NCBI GenBank assembly: GCA_944389815.1
Contig: CALXNS010000029.1
Coordinates: 1-40,689 of the forward strand
Length of the DNA: 40,689 nucleotides
Direction: 5' to 3'
From: an uncultured Victivallis sp.
Lineage (GTDB): Bacteria > Verrucomicrobiota > Lentisphaeria > Victivallales > Victivallaceae
The notes below the pieces were generated by a model. The model saw only the letters and a list, made by a program, of their open reading frames with translations. It did no database searches and was not told the origin of the DNA. This document shows positions 25,438 to 34,393 of the stretch, in pieces (the first letter of the stretch is position 1; every line of letters begins with the position of its first letter). The position numbers and the translations under genes were made by a program.

Positions 25438-26333
25438 ACACCGCGGGGGGAAAACCGGTACGGCCGCGGCTGCCTTCGTGGCTTAAAGTGCGGGTCGGAC
25501 TCGGCGGACGCGAGGAAGTCGCCGGAATTTTGAAGGATCTCCGGCTCAATACCGTCTGCGCGGGCGCGCTCTGCCCGAACATCGGTGAATGTTTCTGCCG
25601 CGGGACCGCCACCTTTCTGATTATGGGGCGCAACTGCACGCGGAACTGCAAATTCTGTGCGATCGGTCACGATCCGCACCCGCCCGCGCCCGAACCGGAC
25701 GAACCGCAGCGTCTGGCCGAAGCGGCGGCGCGGCTCAAATTGAGATACGTCGTGGTCACCAGCGTGACGCGCGACGATCTGCCCGACGGCGGCGCCGGCT
25801 GTTTCGCCGCCGTGATCGAAGAACTTCACCGCCGCCTGCCGGAAACCGAAGTGGAAGTTCTGACGCCGGATTTCAACTGCGACCGCGCCGCGATCGAACG
25901 GGTTCTGGCGGCGAAGCCTGCCGTATTCAATCACAACATCGAAACGGTCGAACGCCTCTCCGGCGAGATTCGGACGCGGGCGACCTACCGCAAAACCCTT
26001 GAAGTGCTTCGAATCGCCGCCGAAAGCGGTCACGGCATTCCGGTCAAATCCGGCCTGATGCTCGGTCTGGGCGAAAGCGACGACGAGGTCAGACAAACGT
26101 TGCAGGATCTGCGCACCGTCGGCGTGTCGATCGTCACCATCGGTCAATATCTGCCGCCGTCGGCGGCGCACTGGCCGCTCGACCGGTACGTGACGCCGGA
26201 GGAGTTCGACCGATTCGGCGAATTCGCCCGGCAGCTTGGATTCAGCGCGGTGGCGAGTTCCCCGCTGGTTCGAAGCAGTTATCACGCAGGCGAACTGCTG
26301 CATGGCCCGACACCTGACGGGAACGGCCGCTGA
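25434..26333 (+). CDS. lipA: Lipoyl synthase (radical SAM)
   Basis: A protein of 299 residues from the GTG at 25434 that overlaps the preceding TGA. There is no ribosome-binding site of its own, which fits reinitiation. The auxiliary-cluster cysteines are 42, 47 and 53 (CX4CX5C) and the radical-SAM cysteines are 68, 72 and 75 (CTRNCKFC). The C-terminal RSSY (280-283) that supplies the serine ligand is present. LipA inserts two sulfurs into the octanoyl group on E2 or H-protein lipoyl domains. No lipB/lipM is in the window. Length and motifs are complete, so the protein should be functional. Confidence 0.96.
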   Translation: MNTAGGKPVRPRLPSWLKVRVGLGGREEVAGILKDLRLNTVCAGALCPNIGECFCRGTATFLIMGRNCTRNCKFCAIGHDPHPPAPEPDEPQRLAEAAARLKLRYVVVTSVTRDDLPDGGAGCFAAVIEELHRRLPETEVEVLTPDFNCDRAAIERVLAAKPAVFNHNIETVERLSGEIRTRATYRKTLEVLRIAAESGHGIPVKSGLMLGLGESDDEVRQTLQDLRTVGVSIVTIGQYLPPSAAHWPLDRYVTPEEFDRFGEFARQLGFSAVASSPLVRSSYHAGELLHGPTPDGNGR

Positions 26334-26385
26334 CGGGAAAGGCGCACAACACACGGCGCATGACGTGCAATTCAAGATGTCGCGG

Positions 26386-27753
26386 TCAATATCCGAAACC
26401 GTTTCCGGTCAGCGTATCGAGCGCGATTGTTCCATGGCGCCGTTCGTAGAGTCCGGGATGACGTTTCTCATATTCCAGCGACGTCGCGGGATAGAATTGC
26501 GGCGCATTGCACTCCACTCCGTGAATTGTGCCGATGTACGCCGCCAGCAGCACATGGGGGATGGTTGCCAGCATCGGATTGGTCAGATCCTGAACCATCA
26601 GCGCCATGCCGTGTTCGCGTGCCCAGCAGGCGGAGAGGAGCGCCCCGGTCATGGTTTTGCAGGTCTTGAGTGCGACGCCGTTCCAGCCGAGTTGACATCC
26701 TGATTTGACCGCGTGCCAGTCGTGGGCGCTTTCGTCCATGAAGAGCGGTTTGCGTGCGGCGCAGGAGTGGACGTCGATCCGGTTGTCTTCCAGTTCGCAG
26801 GGGAACGGCTGCTCCACGTAGAGGATTCGGTTGAAGAGCTCCGGCTCATGGTTCTTCAGTCGGTCGAGGATGGTGTTGACCACCGCCGGATCGCGCACCC
26901 GGCGGCAGTTGAAATCCGGCGAGAGCGCGTCGCAACCGTATTCCCGGGCGATGCGTCCCACGGCGACCAGACGTTGGAAATCCCATTCCGGGGCGCTGCC
27001 GGTAAGTTTGATCTTCAATGAGGTCAACCCGTCGCGCTCGATCCATTTCTCCAGAGAAACCGGATACCCGTCGTCGGGTTCCGAGCCGTCGCGTTCGGAT
27101 TCCCGCAGAAGGTCGCGGCCGCCGACCAGATGCCAGACCGGCAGACGATCCGGCACGTGTTCGACGAAATAATCCTGCGGATATTTGTTGCGAAAGGCCG
27201 GCTCGTGAAAAAAATATTCCAGATCGTGTTCCATGAAGGCGGCGTTGTAACTGTGGAACGTCGGCACTTTGCGGGATTTCCCGAATGCGTCATGCAGCGC
27301 GAGATCGAATGCGGAAGCGCAGATCAGCGCAGCCAGATACGGCATTTTCAGATGGTGTTCCTGACTGAACCGGGAAAGCACCTCTTTCAGGCGGTGCGTC
27401 AGGAAGAAATATCCCGCACTGATCGGATCCGAATCCGGCACACGGTATTCCATCGCCAGCTGCCGGCAGAACTCCATCATCGTTCGTTCCCGGAGGGCGA
27501 AGGAGAAATGTTCCGACGGCCAGGCCCAGGCGGCGGAGAGCGGCGTTTCCCCGTATCCGGTTGTTCCGTAGAGACTCCATTCCACGTGGGCGATCCGGAG
27601 CGAATCGATCGTCTCGGCTCCGAACTTCAACGGGAGACGCATCTTCACTGCAATGAACCGCAACTTGATCGCGCCGTCTCCGGAGATGAAGTCAACCGTC
27701 CCGGCCGCCGCATAGGCATCTTCGGTGTTGTTTCGCATCGGCGTCGCCATCAT
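26386..27753 (-). CDS. Enolase-superfamily enzyme (muconate-lactonising-type subgroup)
   Basis: A protein of 455 residues, longer than the usual 350-400. The C-terminal barrel carries the acid/base lysines in LKIKL (Lys247, Lys249), metal ligands Asp280 (SPDFN), Glu314 (VEQPF) and Asp340 or Glu341 (MDES), and a lysine after the sixth strand in GVALKTCKT. This pattern fits the MLE/OSBS-like subgroup, which includes dipeptide epimerases, racemases, syn-dehydratases and succinylbenzoate synthase. The extra length lies mainly in an insertion between about 165 and 235 before the barrel lysines. The start codon overlaps the Gfo/Idh stop by one base (TGATG). Substrate is unknown; a sugar acid is likely from the neighbours. 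Confidence 0.85.
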   Translation of the reverse strand: MMATPMRNNTEDAYAAAGTVDFISGDGAIKLRFIAVKMRLPLKFGAETIDSLRIAHVEWSLYGTTGYGETPLSAAWAWPSEHFSFALRERTMMEFCRQLAMEYRVPDSDPISAGYFFLTHRLKEVLSRFSQEHHLKMPYLAALICASAFDLALHDAFGKSRKVPTFHSYNAAFMEHDLEYFFHEPAFRNKYPQDYFVEHVPDRLPVWHLVGGRDLLRESERDGSEPDDGYPVSLEKWIERDGLTSLKIKLTGSAPEWDFQRLVAVGRIAREYGCDALSPDFNCRRVRDPAVVNTILDRLKNHEPELFNRILYVEQPFPCELEDNRIDVHSCAARKPLFMDESAHDWHAVKSGCQLGWNGVALKTCKTMTGALLSACWAREHGMALMVQDLTNPMLATIPHVLLAAYIGTIHGVECNAPQFYPATSLEYEKRHPGLYERRHGTIALDTLTGNGFGY

Positions 27754-28700
27754 CAGGAGCGCTCCGCCGCCAGTCGGGCGCGGAGATATTCCCGCGCGAA
27801 CCGGGTGCCGTCGTAACCGGGATCGTCATGGCGGAGGTCGGTCAGATAAACTTTCCGACCGTTCCTGCTCCACGAAACGCGGGCGGCCATCGCGGCGAGT
27901 TCCGGTTCGATCAGTTCGGCCGGCGGAATCGGCGGCGTATCGGTTTTCCCGGTGAAATAGGGCATCATGTTGCGCAGCATCGGCGTGTAGACCGCTTCGT
28001 CCGACGCGAGGAACCGGATCTGTTTATCGGTGACCGCCGTCACGGTGAAGGAGAGCCAGCAACTTTTGCCGGTGGAGAGAAATCCGATGCGTCCATCCTT
28101 CCATTCGATCATGATCTGCCGCTGATTGCTCTCTCCGAGGTAGCGGACGGAGGAAATTCCCGGCCCCATGATGCACGAGAGAATCGCATAGCCGTGAATG
28201 CCGTAGTTGAATTCATCCACGCCGACGGCGCTGAACGCCGTGTGAACCCGTCCCCGCTCCTCCTCAGGGAGCGCGAGGAAATCCATCGCCGGCTTGAAGA
28301 ACCGCAGCGCTGAACCGCCCATGACCCGGTATCCGCGGGCAACCCAGTCGAGATAACGATTTGCGTCGGCCAGGTTGCCGGCGATCGGTTTGTCGATGTA
28401 GACCGTCTTGCCGGCTTCGACGAAGGGGGCGGCCTGCTTCATGTGACGATCCCAGTTGGTCGTATGGACGATGACGCCGTCGACCAGCGGAAGCATGTCG
28501 GGAAGATTGTCCACCGCGTGCGGGATGTTGAAGCGCCTGCAGAATTCCCCGGCAAAATGCGGCGGCCGGGTTTCGCCGGAATCCCACGCCGCGACGATTT
28601 CCGCATCGCAGACGCCTTCGCCCGTCAGTTCACGGATGAGCGGAACCCATGATTCCGGATGAGAAGTGCAGAGACCGACAAGACCGATTCGAAAACTCAT
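27753..28700 (-). CDS. Gfo/Idh/MocA-family oxidoreductase
   Basis: A protein of 315 residues. The Rossmann domain begins FRIGLVGLCTSHPE, in which the usual third glycine of GxGxxG is replaced. The family marker is present as DKP (103-105, Lys104 catalytic), and a conserved histidine is in GIHGY (His169). The family oxidises or reduces sugars, inositols and their derivatives with NAD(P). The start has AAGGAGATG nine bases before it. It follows the MDR gene by 41 bases and overlaps the enolase-superfamily gene by one. The atypical glycine loop may alter cofactor binding. Confidence 0.88.
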   Translation of the reverse strand: MSFRIGLVGLCTSHPESWVPLIRELTGEGVCDAEIVAAWDSGETRPPHFAGEFCRRFNIPHAVDNLPDMLPLVDGVIVHTTNWDRHMKQAAPFVEAGKTVYIDKPIAGNLADANRYLDWVARGYRVMGGSALRFFKPAMDFLALPEEERGRVHTAFSAVGVDEFNYGIHGYAILSCIMGPGISSVRYLGESNQRQIMIEWKDGRIGFLSTGKSCWLSFTVTAVTDKQIRFLASDEAVYTPMLRNMMPYFTGKTDTPPIPPAELIEPELAAMAARVSWSRNGRKVYLTDLRHDDPGYDGTRFAREYLRARLAAERS

Positions 28701-28741
28701 GATTCATCTCCTTGATTTATTCTTTTTCCGGAATGGAACCA

Positions 28742-29791
28742 TCAATGTTTCATCGTCAGGATCACCCCCAGCGTCCGGTCGGGATGATCGATCAGCAAAT
28801 TTCCGGCTTCGCGGATGTTTTCCAGTTCGATCCGGTGGGTGGTCAGCGGATCGACGAGCAACCGCTTCTCACCGATCAATGTGATGAGTTCGCGGGCGTT
28901 GCGCTGCGTGGTGAACTGAACGAACGCCGCCGGATAATCCCGGCCGTATTCCCAGTCGTGATCGTGATATCCCGCGCCGGTCCGGGAGGAGACGCGGATG
29001 TTTAAATTGCCCGACGCCGCTCCGCCGTCCACCGGGACGCGGCAGCCGCCGACGAGGGTGATGTTGCCCATCGCGTGACCGTCGGCGGAAATCTTCATGC
29101 ATTTTTTGATGTTTTCGAAGGCGCGTTCGCCGTCGCCGCCGAAGGCGAAGAGTGCGAAATCGAGCCCGTACGGCGCCGCGAATCGTTTCGTCGCTTCGAC
29201 CGGATCGGCATTGATGAAATCCGTCCGGTCGGCGATGCCGCAGCGGGCGGCGATCTCCGCCCGGCCCGCCTGCGATTCCCAGCCGATGACGCGGGCGCCG
29301 TTCAGACGGTAGAGCTGGGCTGCCAGATTGCCGACGATGCCCAGTCCGAGCACCGCGCCGTATTCGCCGAATTGAACCTGCGTCCGGCGAACCGCCTGCA
29401 GAGCGGTCGCCGCCAGCGAGAGATAACTTGCTTCTTCAAACGTCACCTCATCCGGGATCGGCACGACCAGATTCACCGGTACGACGGCATAATTGGTGTG
29501 TTCGGCGGCGCCGGCGCCCATGCAGGCGACGCGCATGCCCGGTTTCAAACATTTGACATCGCCGCAGGTTTTCAGAATCACGCCGGCGTTGGAGTAACCG
29601 AATGTCATCGGCGGCATGCTCTTCTCCGCCGGACTTTTCCGGAACATCCGGGCAAGCCCCATTTCGCTGCCCGGACTGATCAGCGAGGCGTGGACTTCGA
29701 CCAGAACTTGGCCGGGGGTGAGTTCGGGGAGCTCCCCGGTAACGGTTCCAAGCTGGCCGTCGAAAAAAATGGCGCCGGTTGTCTTCTGCAT
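28742..29791 (-). CDS. Medium-chain dehydrogenase/reductase (zinc-alcohol-dehydrogenase-like)
   Basis: A protein of 349 residues. The GroES-like N-terminal part contains SPGSEMG where classical alcohol dehydrogenases have the catalytic zinc cysteine, and GYSNAGVI (65-72). The nucleotide-binding turn is GLGIVGN (149-155). This variety often accompanies Gfo/Idh proteins and probably works without the catalytic zinc, or uses another ligand. It is first in a three-gene operon with the Gfo/Idh and enolase-superfamily genes, and divergent from an AraC regulator. A ribosome-binding site AAGGAGAG precedes the start. A C3 or C4 sugar oxidation by this pair is plausible but unproven. Confidence 0.88.
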   Translation of the reverse strand: MQKTTGAIFFDGQLGTVTGELPELTPGQVLVEVHASLISPGSEMGLARMFRKSPAEKSMPPMTFGYSNAGVILKTCGDVKCLKPGMRVACMGAGAAEHTNYAVVPVNLVVPIPDEVTFEEASYLSLAATALQAVRRTQVQFGEYGAVLGLGIVGNLAAQLYRLNGARVIGWESQAGRAEIAARCGIADRTDFINADPVEATKRFAAPYGLDFALFAFGGDGERAFENIKKCMKISADGHAMGNITLVGGCRVPVDGGAASGNLNIRVSSRTGAGYHDHDWEYGRDYPAAFVQFTTQRNARELITLIGEKRLLVDPLTTHRIELENIREAGNLLIDHPDRTLGVILTMKH

Positions 29792-29847
29792 TTTGACGAT
29801 CTCTCCTTGTGTTCAGCTCTCCAGTTTGTCGCTGTGCTGAAGAATAT

Positions 29848-29877
29848 ATCATGCCCGGCATCGGGATAAAATGTCAA
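29848..29877 (-). promoter_or_regulatory. Promoter of the MDR/Gfo/enolase operon
   Basis: Minus-strand TTGACA (29872-29877) and CATGAT (29848-29853), 18-base spacer. The consensus -35 lies directly beside the direct repeat at 29880-29909; the weak -10 would suit an activated promoter. Confidence 0.45.
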
Positions 29878-29879
29878 AA

Positions 29880-29909
29880 TGGCGGAAAAATTTATCATTT
29901 TGGCGAAAC
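29880..29909. promoter_or_regulatory. Candidate AraC-type operator: direct repeat with 21-base period
   Basis: TGGCGGAAA (29880-29888) and TGGCGAAAC (29901-29909) are a direct repeat offset by exactly 21 bases, two helical turns, as expected for an AraC-family dimer. It lies between the back-to-back promoters and abuts the -35 of the MDR operon. Confidence 0.5.
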
Positions 29910-29914
29910 GAAGA

Positions 29915-29942
29915 TTGTTTTTCGATTTTTCCGCATTATATT
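29915..29942 (+). promoter_or_regulatory. Promoter of the AraC-family regulator
   Basis: TTGTTT (29915-29920) and TATATT (29937-29942) with a 16-base spacer, 28 bases before the ATG. Confidence 0.45.
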
Positions 29943-29969
29943 TCCGGCGATGCCAAAGGAGGAGGAATA

Positions 29970-30749
29970 ATGCCTGAATGGAACGAATTTGCGGTGGAAT
30001 TGCTCTATTTCAGCCACGGTTATGCGTCGCTGGCCCGCTTGCATCACCATCCGTATTGCCAGATTGAATATTGCATTTCCGGCGAATTAATCGCATCCGG
30101 AAATGGACGGGAATTTCATTTGCGCGGCGGGGAATTCTGGTTGATTCCGGCCGGGATGCCGCATCAGTTTCATCAGAAGAGCGTGAATTGCGGTGTGAAT
30201 TTCATCTCGATCAAATTCCGTGCCGTTCACGTGCCGGAATCGCAGGTGAGTTGCGATCCGGTCGGCGTGTTTTATCTGGAGGAGATCAGAAAGCTGATCG
30301 ACGGCGAAAGTGTTTTTGAGCCGCATTCCCGCGAATGCGCCGCCATCATGGAAAATGCGCTCTCCGGCCTCCTCCGGCGCATGAAGAACATTCCCGCCGA
30401 GAGCGGAATTTCGGAATTCGAACAGAACCTTCAGACCGCGATCCGCCGATTCGGCGCCGCGGGAAACGTCGACGTGCTCGCGGATTTCTTCGCGTTGACG
30501 CGGGCGCAGTTCAAATATCGTTTCCTTCTCGAAATCGGCCACGGAAACATCAAGCGCTACATCGACGAAATGCTTCTGCGGATGATTGAGCGGCAATTGT
30601 GTTATTCCGATCTGCCGCTCAACCGGATCAGCACCGAACTGAATTTCCCGTCGCTCTACGCATTCTCCCGTTATTTCAAACACCATCGCGGCGAAAGCCC
30701 TTCGGAATTCCGGCGGAAACATCCGCTGCCGGAATCATTTCCGGCGTGA
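29970..30749 (+). CDS. AraC-family transcriptional regulator with cupin sensor domain
   Basis: A protein of 259 residues. The ATG at 29970 is chosen for its strong AAGGAGGAGGA ribosome-binding site; upstream codons in frame have none. The N-terminal cupin (about 15-90) has the histidines of HHHPYCQIEY and ends in LIPAGMPHQF. The C-terminal double helix-turn-helix lies at about 155-250, with NRISTELNFPSLYAFSRYFKHHRGESPSEFRR as the second DNA-binding unit. The sensor would bind a sugar or sugar acid. Divergent orientation to the MDR/Gfo/enolase operon and the 21-base direct repeat between them suggest that it activates that operon. The stop codon falls in the loop of a long hairpin. Confidence 0.92.
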   Translation: MPEWNEFAVELLYFSHGYASLARLHHHPYCQIEYCISGELIASGNGREFHLRGGEFWLIPAGMPHQFHQKSVNCGVNFISIKFRAVHVPESQVSCDPVGVFYLEEIRKLIDGESVFEPHSRECAAIMENALSGLLRRMKNIPAESGISEFEQNLQTAIRRFGAAGNVDVLADFFALTRAQFKYRFLLEIGHGNIKRYIDEMLLRMIERQLCYSDLPLNRISTELNFPSLYAFSRYFKHHRGESPSEFRRKHPLPESFPA

Positions 30750-30774
30750 CGGGGCGGGAAATGATTCCGGCAGC
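30725..30774. terminator. Perfect 18-base hairpin between convergent genes
   Basis: GCTGCCGGAATCATTTCC (30725-30742) is matched exactly by its reverse complement at 30757-30774. The araC stop codon (30747-30749) is in the 14-base loop. There is no T-run on either side, so it is not a textbook terminator but could act as a shared 3' end or RNA-stabilising stem. Confidence 0.5.
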
Positions 30775-30803
30775 ATACCATTGGGGAACGACGATGATGA
30801 TCT

Positions 30804-32351
30804 CTACTCGATCAGTTCAAAAAGCGCCAGCGACCGTGCCGGAATTTCAAGTTCGGAAACCGGCTGCGGGGTATCGTATCGTTTTTCCAGGATTTGAATC
30901 GGTTTCTCCTGCACGGTGTTGCGTGAAAGCATTTCGGGCGCGCTCAGAACGGCGGCGGAACGCAGACGCCGTTTCCCGCCGGGGACAAGTTCGATGCGCC
31001 GCCCGGTTTCAGGCAGGCGGTTGCAGAGGAGAAGATAAAGCGTTTCGGGGGTGCGGATTGCGGCGGCGGAAGTTTGCATGTCGTCGTTGACGAGGCAGAA
31101 TTCCCCCTCCAGAGAGGTTTCGACCACATCCGCGCCCCACGGAATTTTCCCGAACAGGCGGAACAGTTCAAACATACCGGTCGTATAGAGTTTCCCGCTC
31201 TCGAAGTCGCGGTTCATGACCGCCCACTGCAACCCGTTGTGAACATGGTAGGCCGCCGCGCCGATCTCCGGGCGCGCCAGCATCCGGATCAGGAATTCCC
31301 CGGTGCTCAGACAGCCGGTGAGCGCATGAGAGTGGAAGCCGCGTTCGCCCATGTCCGGCGGCCATTTGGCGTGTTCGGAGAGGAAGATTTTCACCTCCGG
31401 GTGCGGCGATGCGGCGATGTCGTCGCGCAGCACGTTGAGAAACATCGACTCGACGCTCGCGGTCGAATACCCGTGGTAATAAACATGGAAGACAATGTAA
31501 TCGAGATCCGCACCGATTTCCACGAGAAGCCTGCGGTGCCATTCGGGCCATTTCGCGCGCTGCCACGGGACCAATGGCGAGGTGACCGTATGGGCGGCGA
31601 AACGGGCGTCGGGAACGATTTTACGGACGGCGGCGATGATTTCGCGGCAGCGGGCGAGGTAAGTCTCCAGCGGCATGCCGTTTTTTTCGGAGAAATCCAT
31701 TTCGTTTCCGAGCTCCCACACCGCGATTTTGACCGGTTCGGGCAGACCCGATTCCGCCCGCAGTGCGCCGAGCGGCGTGTCGGTCGAACCGCAGAGAAAT
31801 TGCGCGATCCCCGCGGCGTCATCGGCATTTTCCGATTTCATGTTGAAGGTCCAGACGATCTCCGCGTCGGGATTGACCGCACGGACGGCCTTGATCCATT
31901 CGGCGGGGCCGGCGACCATCGCCCCGGCGGGCAGATGACGGCGGATTTTCTGAACGGTTCGTTCCGCCATCGGCCCGACCGCGCCGCGCCAGTGGTAGAG
32001 TTGTGAGATGGCTTCGCCGTTGCGGACGAAGGGCAGCGGAAAACTTTGCATCAACCGGATGTAATCCGGATTGATTTCGGGATATTCCGCGCCCTCCGGC
32101 AGCACGGCCAGCGGCAGATAATCGAGTTCTCCCCACGAATATCCGAGTCCGAAAAGCCGCGCGTCGTATTGCCGGACAATCCGGTTTTCCCGGATTTCGA
32201 GCCGGGCGGGGAGCGTGGCGGCCGCGCTGGTTTTCTGTTCCTGAAGTTCGGCGCCCTCGTATTCGCGTCCGGCTTCGGCGTGGCAGGTGACGGCTCCGAG
32301 GAGGGCAATGGCGGCAATGGCGGAAATGGCGGCAAGTGTGCGTATTTTCAT
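30804..32351 (-). CDS. Secreted clan GH-A glycoside hydrolase (GH51/GH39-like)
   Basis: A protein of 515 residues. The ATG at 32351 has GGAGA about seven bases upstream and gives a clear signal peptide ([18 protein letters not shown] to about residue 27). A TIM barrel follows. The acid/base glutamate is in WELGNEMDF (Glu217) and the probable nucleophile in FLSEHAKW (Glu326). The C-terminus is a small beta-rich domain. The spacing fits GH51 or GH39, which release arabinofuranose or xylose, but the exact family is not certain. The start overlaps the preceding prepilin-like gene by one base. It is the last gene of the three-gene operon beginning with the GntR-type regulator. Confidence 0.8.
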   Translation of the reverse strand: MKIRTLAAISAIAAIALLGAVTCHAEAGREYEGAELQEQKTSAAATLPARLEIRENRIVRQYDARLFGLGYSWGELDYLPLAVLPEGAEYPEINPDYIRLMQSFPLPFVRNGEAISQLYHWRGAVGPMAERTVQKIRRHLPAGAMVAGPAEWIKAVRAVNPDAEIVWTFNMKSENADDAAGIAQFLCGSTDTPLGALRAESGLPEPVKIAVWELGNEMDFSEKNGMPLETYLARCREIIAAVRKIVPDARFAAHTVTSPLVPWQRAKWPEWHRRLLVEIGADLDYIVFHVYYHGYSTASVESMFLNVLRDDIAASPHPEVKIFLSEHAKWPPDMGERGFHSHALTGCLSTGEFLIRMLARPEIGAAAYHVHNGLQWAVMNRDFESGKLYTTGMFELFRLFGKIPWGADVVETSLEGEFCLVNDDMQTSAAAIRTPETLYLLLCNRLPETGRRIELVPGGKRRLRSAAVLSAPEMLSRNTVQEKPIQILEKRYDTPQPVSELEIPARSLALFELIE

Positions 32352-33139
32352 TAATTGTTCTCCAGACGATTGAGTTCGGTGTTGTACGCCTGGGAGATCT
32401 CCCACCAGTAGGTGACGGTGCGCATGATCGGCCGGAATCGTACCGCCCCATCCTGATAAAGCGTGTTGACGCCGACAGGTTTCATGTGCAGCCGATTGTA
32501 GGGGCCGGCGGCGATCTGATCACTGGCCATCGGCAGATGCGGATCGTCCAGATGATAGGGACGGATGCCGTCGGCGGAACTGGTGTTCGCGCTGTACATG
32601 GTAATCATGTCGTAGGGGACGAAGGAGTAGGAGGAGTAGAGCCATTTCCCGTTGTTGTTGACTCCGGCGTAATTCATGTCATAAAAGACTCCGTAAGTCG
32701 GAACCGCATCGTAACTGCCGTAACTGCCGTAGAGTTTTCGCTGCATCGGACAGCGGAACACCTGGGCGGAGGAGACGTAATTTTGCTTGTAAAGCGCGTG
32801 TCCGGCTCCGAAAAAACGGCCGTAATAGTAAAACTTGGAGGAGTAGAGAATGCTCATTTGCTGATTGCCGACGGAACTGCCGGGCAGATTTTCTCCCCAG
32901 TAGATCGGAAAAAGTCCGTTGGCGTCGCCGGCGTAACTGATGAACCCGGTGCCGATCTGTTTGAGATTGCTTACGCAGTTGGCAGTCGCGGCGCGGTCGC
33001 GGGCGGCGTTCAGTGCCGGCAGCAGCATCGAGGCGAGAATCGCGATGATCGCAATAACAACCAGTAATTCAACAAGCGTAAAAAGGGCGGCCGACGACAA
33101 TGCGTGCCTGAAACGGGAAAATTTTTGCGAACGTTTCAT
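32351..33139 (-). CDS. Prepilin-like (type II secretion pseudopilin-type) protein, paralogue 1
   Basis: A protein of 262 residues. A charged leader of about 19 residues is followed by [16 protein letters not shown], the class III signal of type IV pilins and pseudopilins, then the ALNAARDRA helix and CVSNLKQIG. The body is rich in Tyr, Ser and Gly, and near the C-terminus LYQDGAV recalls the DGH-type motif of the planctomycete/lentisphaeral family. The residue before the Phe is Leu, not the Gly that prepilin peptidase normally needs. It overlaps the regulator upstream and the glycosidase downstream by one base each. Such proteins are abundant in Victivallis-like genomes; their task is unknown. 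Confidence 0.85.
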   Translation of the reverse strand: MKRSQKFSRFRHALSSAALFTLVELLVVIAIIAILASMLLPALNAARDRAATANCVSNLKQIGTGFISYAGDANGLFPIYWGENLPGSSVGNQQMSILYSSKFYYYGRFFGAGHALYKQNYVSSAQVFRCPMQRKLYGSYGSYDAVPTYGVFYDMNYAGVNNNGKWLYSSYSFVPYDMITMYSANTSSADGIRPYHLDDPHLPMASDQIAAGPYNRLHMKPVGVNTLYQDGAVRFRPIMRTVTYWWEISQAYNTELNRLENN

Positions 33140-34272
33140 CAGAGGTTCTCCATTTGAACAATGTGGAATTCATTATGGGACAACGACAATTGAGCAACCG
33201 TTTCGCCGGGGATGGTTCGGCACGGCATGAGGATCTGATCCGCCGGAGCCGGGGGCAGGGGGTGTTGACGGATCAGGTTGCCCGCGGCGGACCCGAGTTC
33301 AGTCAGGTCGGGCAGAATCCGGTCGACCAGCCGTTCGGCGATCAGGAGCGGGGTGCCGCAGCATGCGATCACCGAAAGATCCCGTGGAATGCTCCGGTTG
33401 GCGGCCATGGCGCGTTTGAGAAATCCCAGCACCGGGAGGTCGCCGTAGATGAGAACGGCGGAGAAATCGACTCCGTAATCATTGAGTTCGTCCCAGATTT
33501 TTTCTCCTTCGGCAAGTTCGATTCCGGAATATTGCGCGATGAGTCTCGCGTCCGGGACGATGCCGTGGTCGGCGAGCGCCTTGAGATAACCGCGGCGCCG
33601 TTTTTCGCAGGAGGGGAAGTGCGGGCCGCGGCGATCCACCAGTGCGATGCTGCGATGGCCGTTTGCGATCAGTCGCGATACGGCATCGTAGCTTCCTGCG
33701 AAATAATTCGTATCGACATACGGGATGGATTCATCTTCCGGCTGTCCGACCGTGACGATGCGGATTCCGGCATGTCGGTAAAGATCGGTGATTTCACGCG
33801 AATAATTGAATCCGGCAAGCACGGCGCACTCTCCGGGGCGGATGTTGCGGAGAATGTCTTCGGTGTCCTTGACCGCATGTTGATTGAATTCCGCAAAATC
33901 CATGCAGATGCGCCATTGGAAAGGATCCAGCGCGGCATGAAGTCCCTGCAGCAGCCCGCTGATGAATGGATCTCCTTCGCCGGTACGCCAGGGATTTGCA
34001 CAGATGAAATGAACGACGCCGAGCGCATTTCCATTTCGTTCCGGGCGCGGTTCCAGCACGAATGTTCCCTTGCCGCGGACCCGTTCGAGCAAACCGTCGC
34101 TCACCAGCGAGGAGAGCGCCTCCCGCACCGTATTTTTACAGATACCGAGTTCGCGGAAGATGACGTTCTCCGACAGGAACATCGTCCCCGGAGGATATTT
34201 GCCGCTTTGCAGTTCCGTAAGCAGATAATTCCGCACTTGATCCTTTTTGGACGGCGCATCCGTAATATTCAT
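33139..34272 (-). CDS. GntR-type HTH regulator with LacI-like sugar-binding domain, paralogue 1
   Basis: A protein of 377 residues. A winged helix of GntR type occupies about 8-75 ([21 protein letters not shown], then [26 protein letters not shown]). The rest is a periplasmic-binding-protein-like domain as in LacI/GalR (for example [13 protein letters not shown], then [12 protein letters not shown]). Such repressors release DNA when a sugar binds. It is the first gene of the operon regulator, prepilin-like, glycosidase, so it probably controls its own expression. The final codons overlap the next gene by one base (TGATG). A consensus-like promoter lies 85 bases upstream. Confidence 0.9.
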   Translation of the reverse strand: MNITDAPSKKDQVRNYLLTELQSGKYPPGTMFLSENVIFRELGICKNTVREALSSLVSDGLLERVRGKGTFVLEPRPERNGNALGVVHFICANPWRTGEGDPFISGLLQGLHAALDPFQWRICMDFAEFNQHAVKDTEDILRNIRPGECAVLAGFNYSREITDLYRHAGIRIVTVGQPEDESIPYVDTNYFAGSYDAVSRLIANGHRSIALVDRRGPHFPSCEKRRRGYLKALADHGIVPDARLIAQYSGIELAEGEKIWDELNDYGVDFSAVLIYGDLPVLGFLKRAMAANRSIPRDLSVIACCGTPLLIAERLVDRILPDLTELGSAAGNLIRQHPLPPAPADQILMPCRTIPGETVAQLSLSHNEFHIVQMENL

Positions 34273-34355
34273 CGTTCAACGTCTCCCGATACCGGATATG
34301 GAATCTTAAAGGGAAAATTCCGGTTTTTCTGATGTTCTCTGGTTCTCCTATAACT

Positions 34356-34384
34356 ATTATGGCTGATTTTTCAGAAAAAGTCAA
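34356..34384 (-). promoter_or_regulatory. Promoter of the GntR/prepilin-like/glycosidase operon
   Basis: Minus-strand TTGACT (34379-34384) and CATAAT (34356-34361) with a 17-base spacer, 84 bases upstream of the regulator's start. The long AT-rich leader could hold the operator. Confidence 0.6.
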
Positions 34385-34393
34385 GAGGGCAAG

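Noticed and set aside
25095..26375. A 426-codon minus-strand frame opposite the synthase and lipA
   Set aside because: Both plus-strand genes have all catalytic residues, and the antisense product is Arg/His-rich without a match to anything known.
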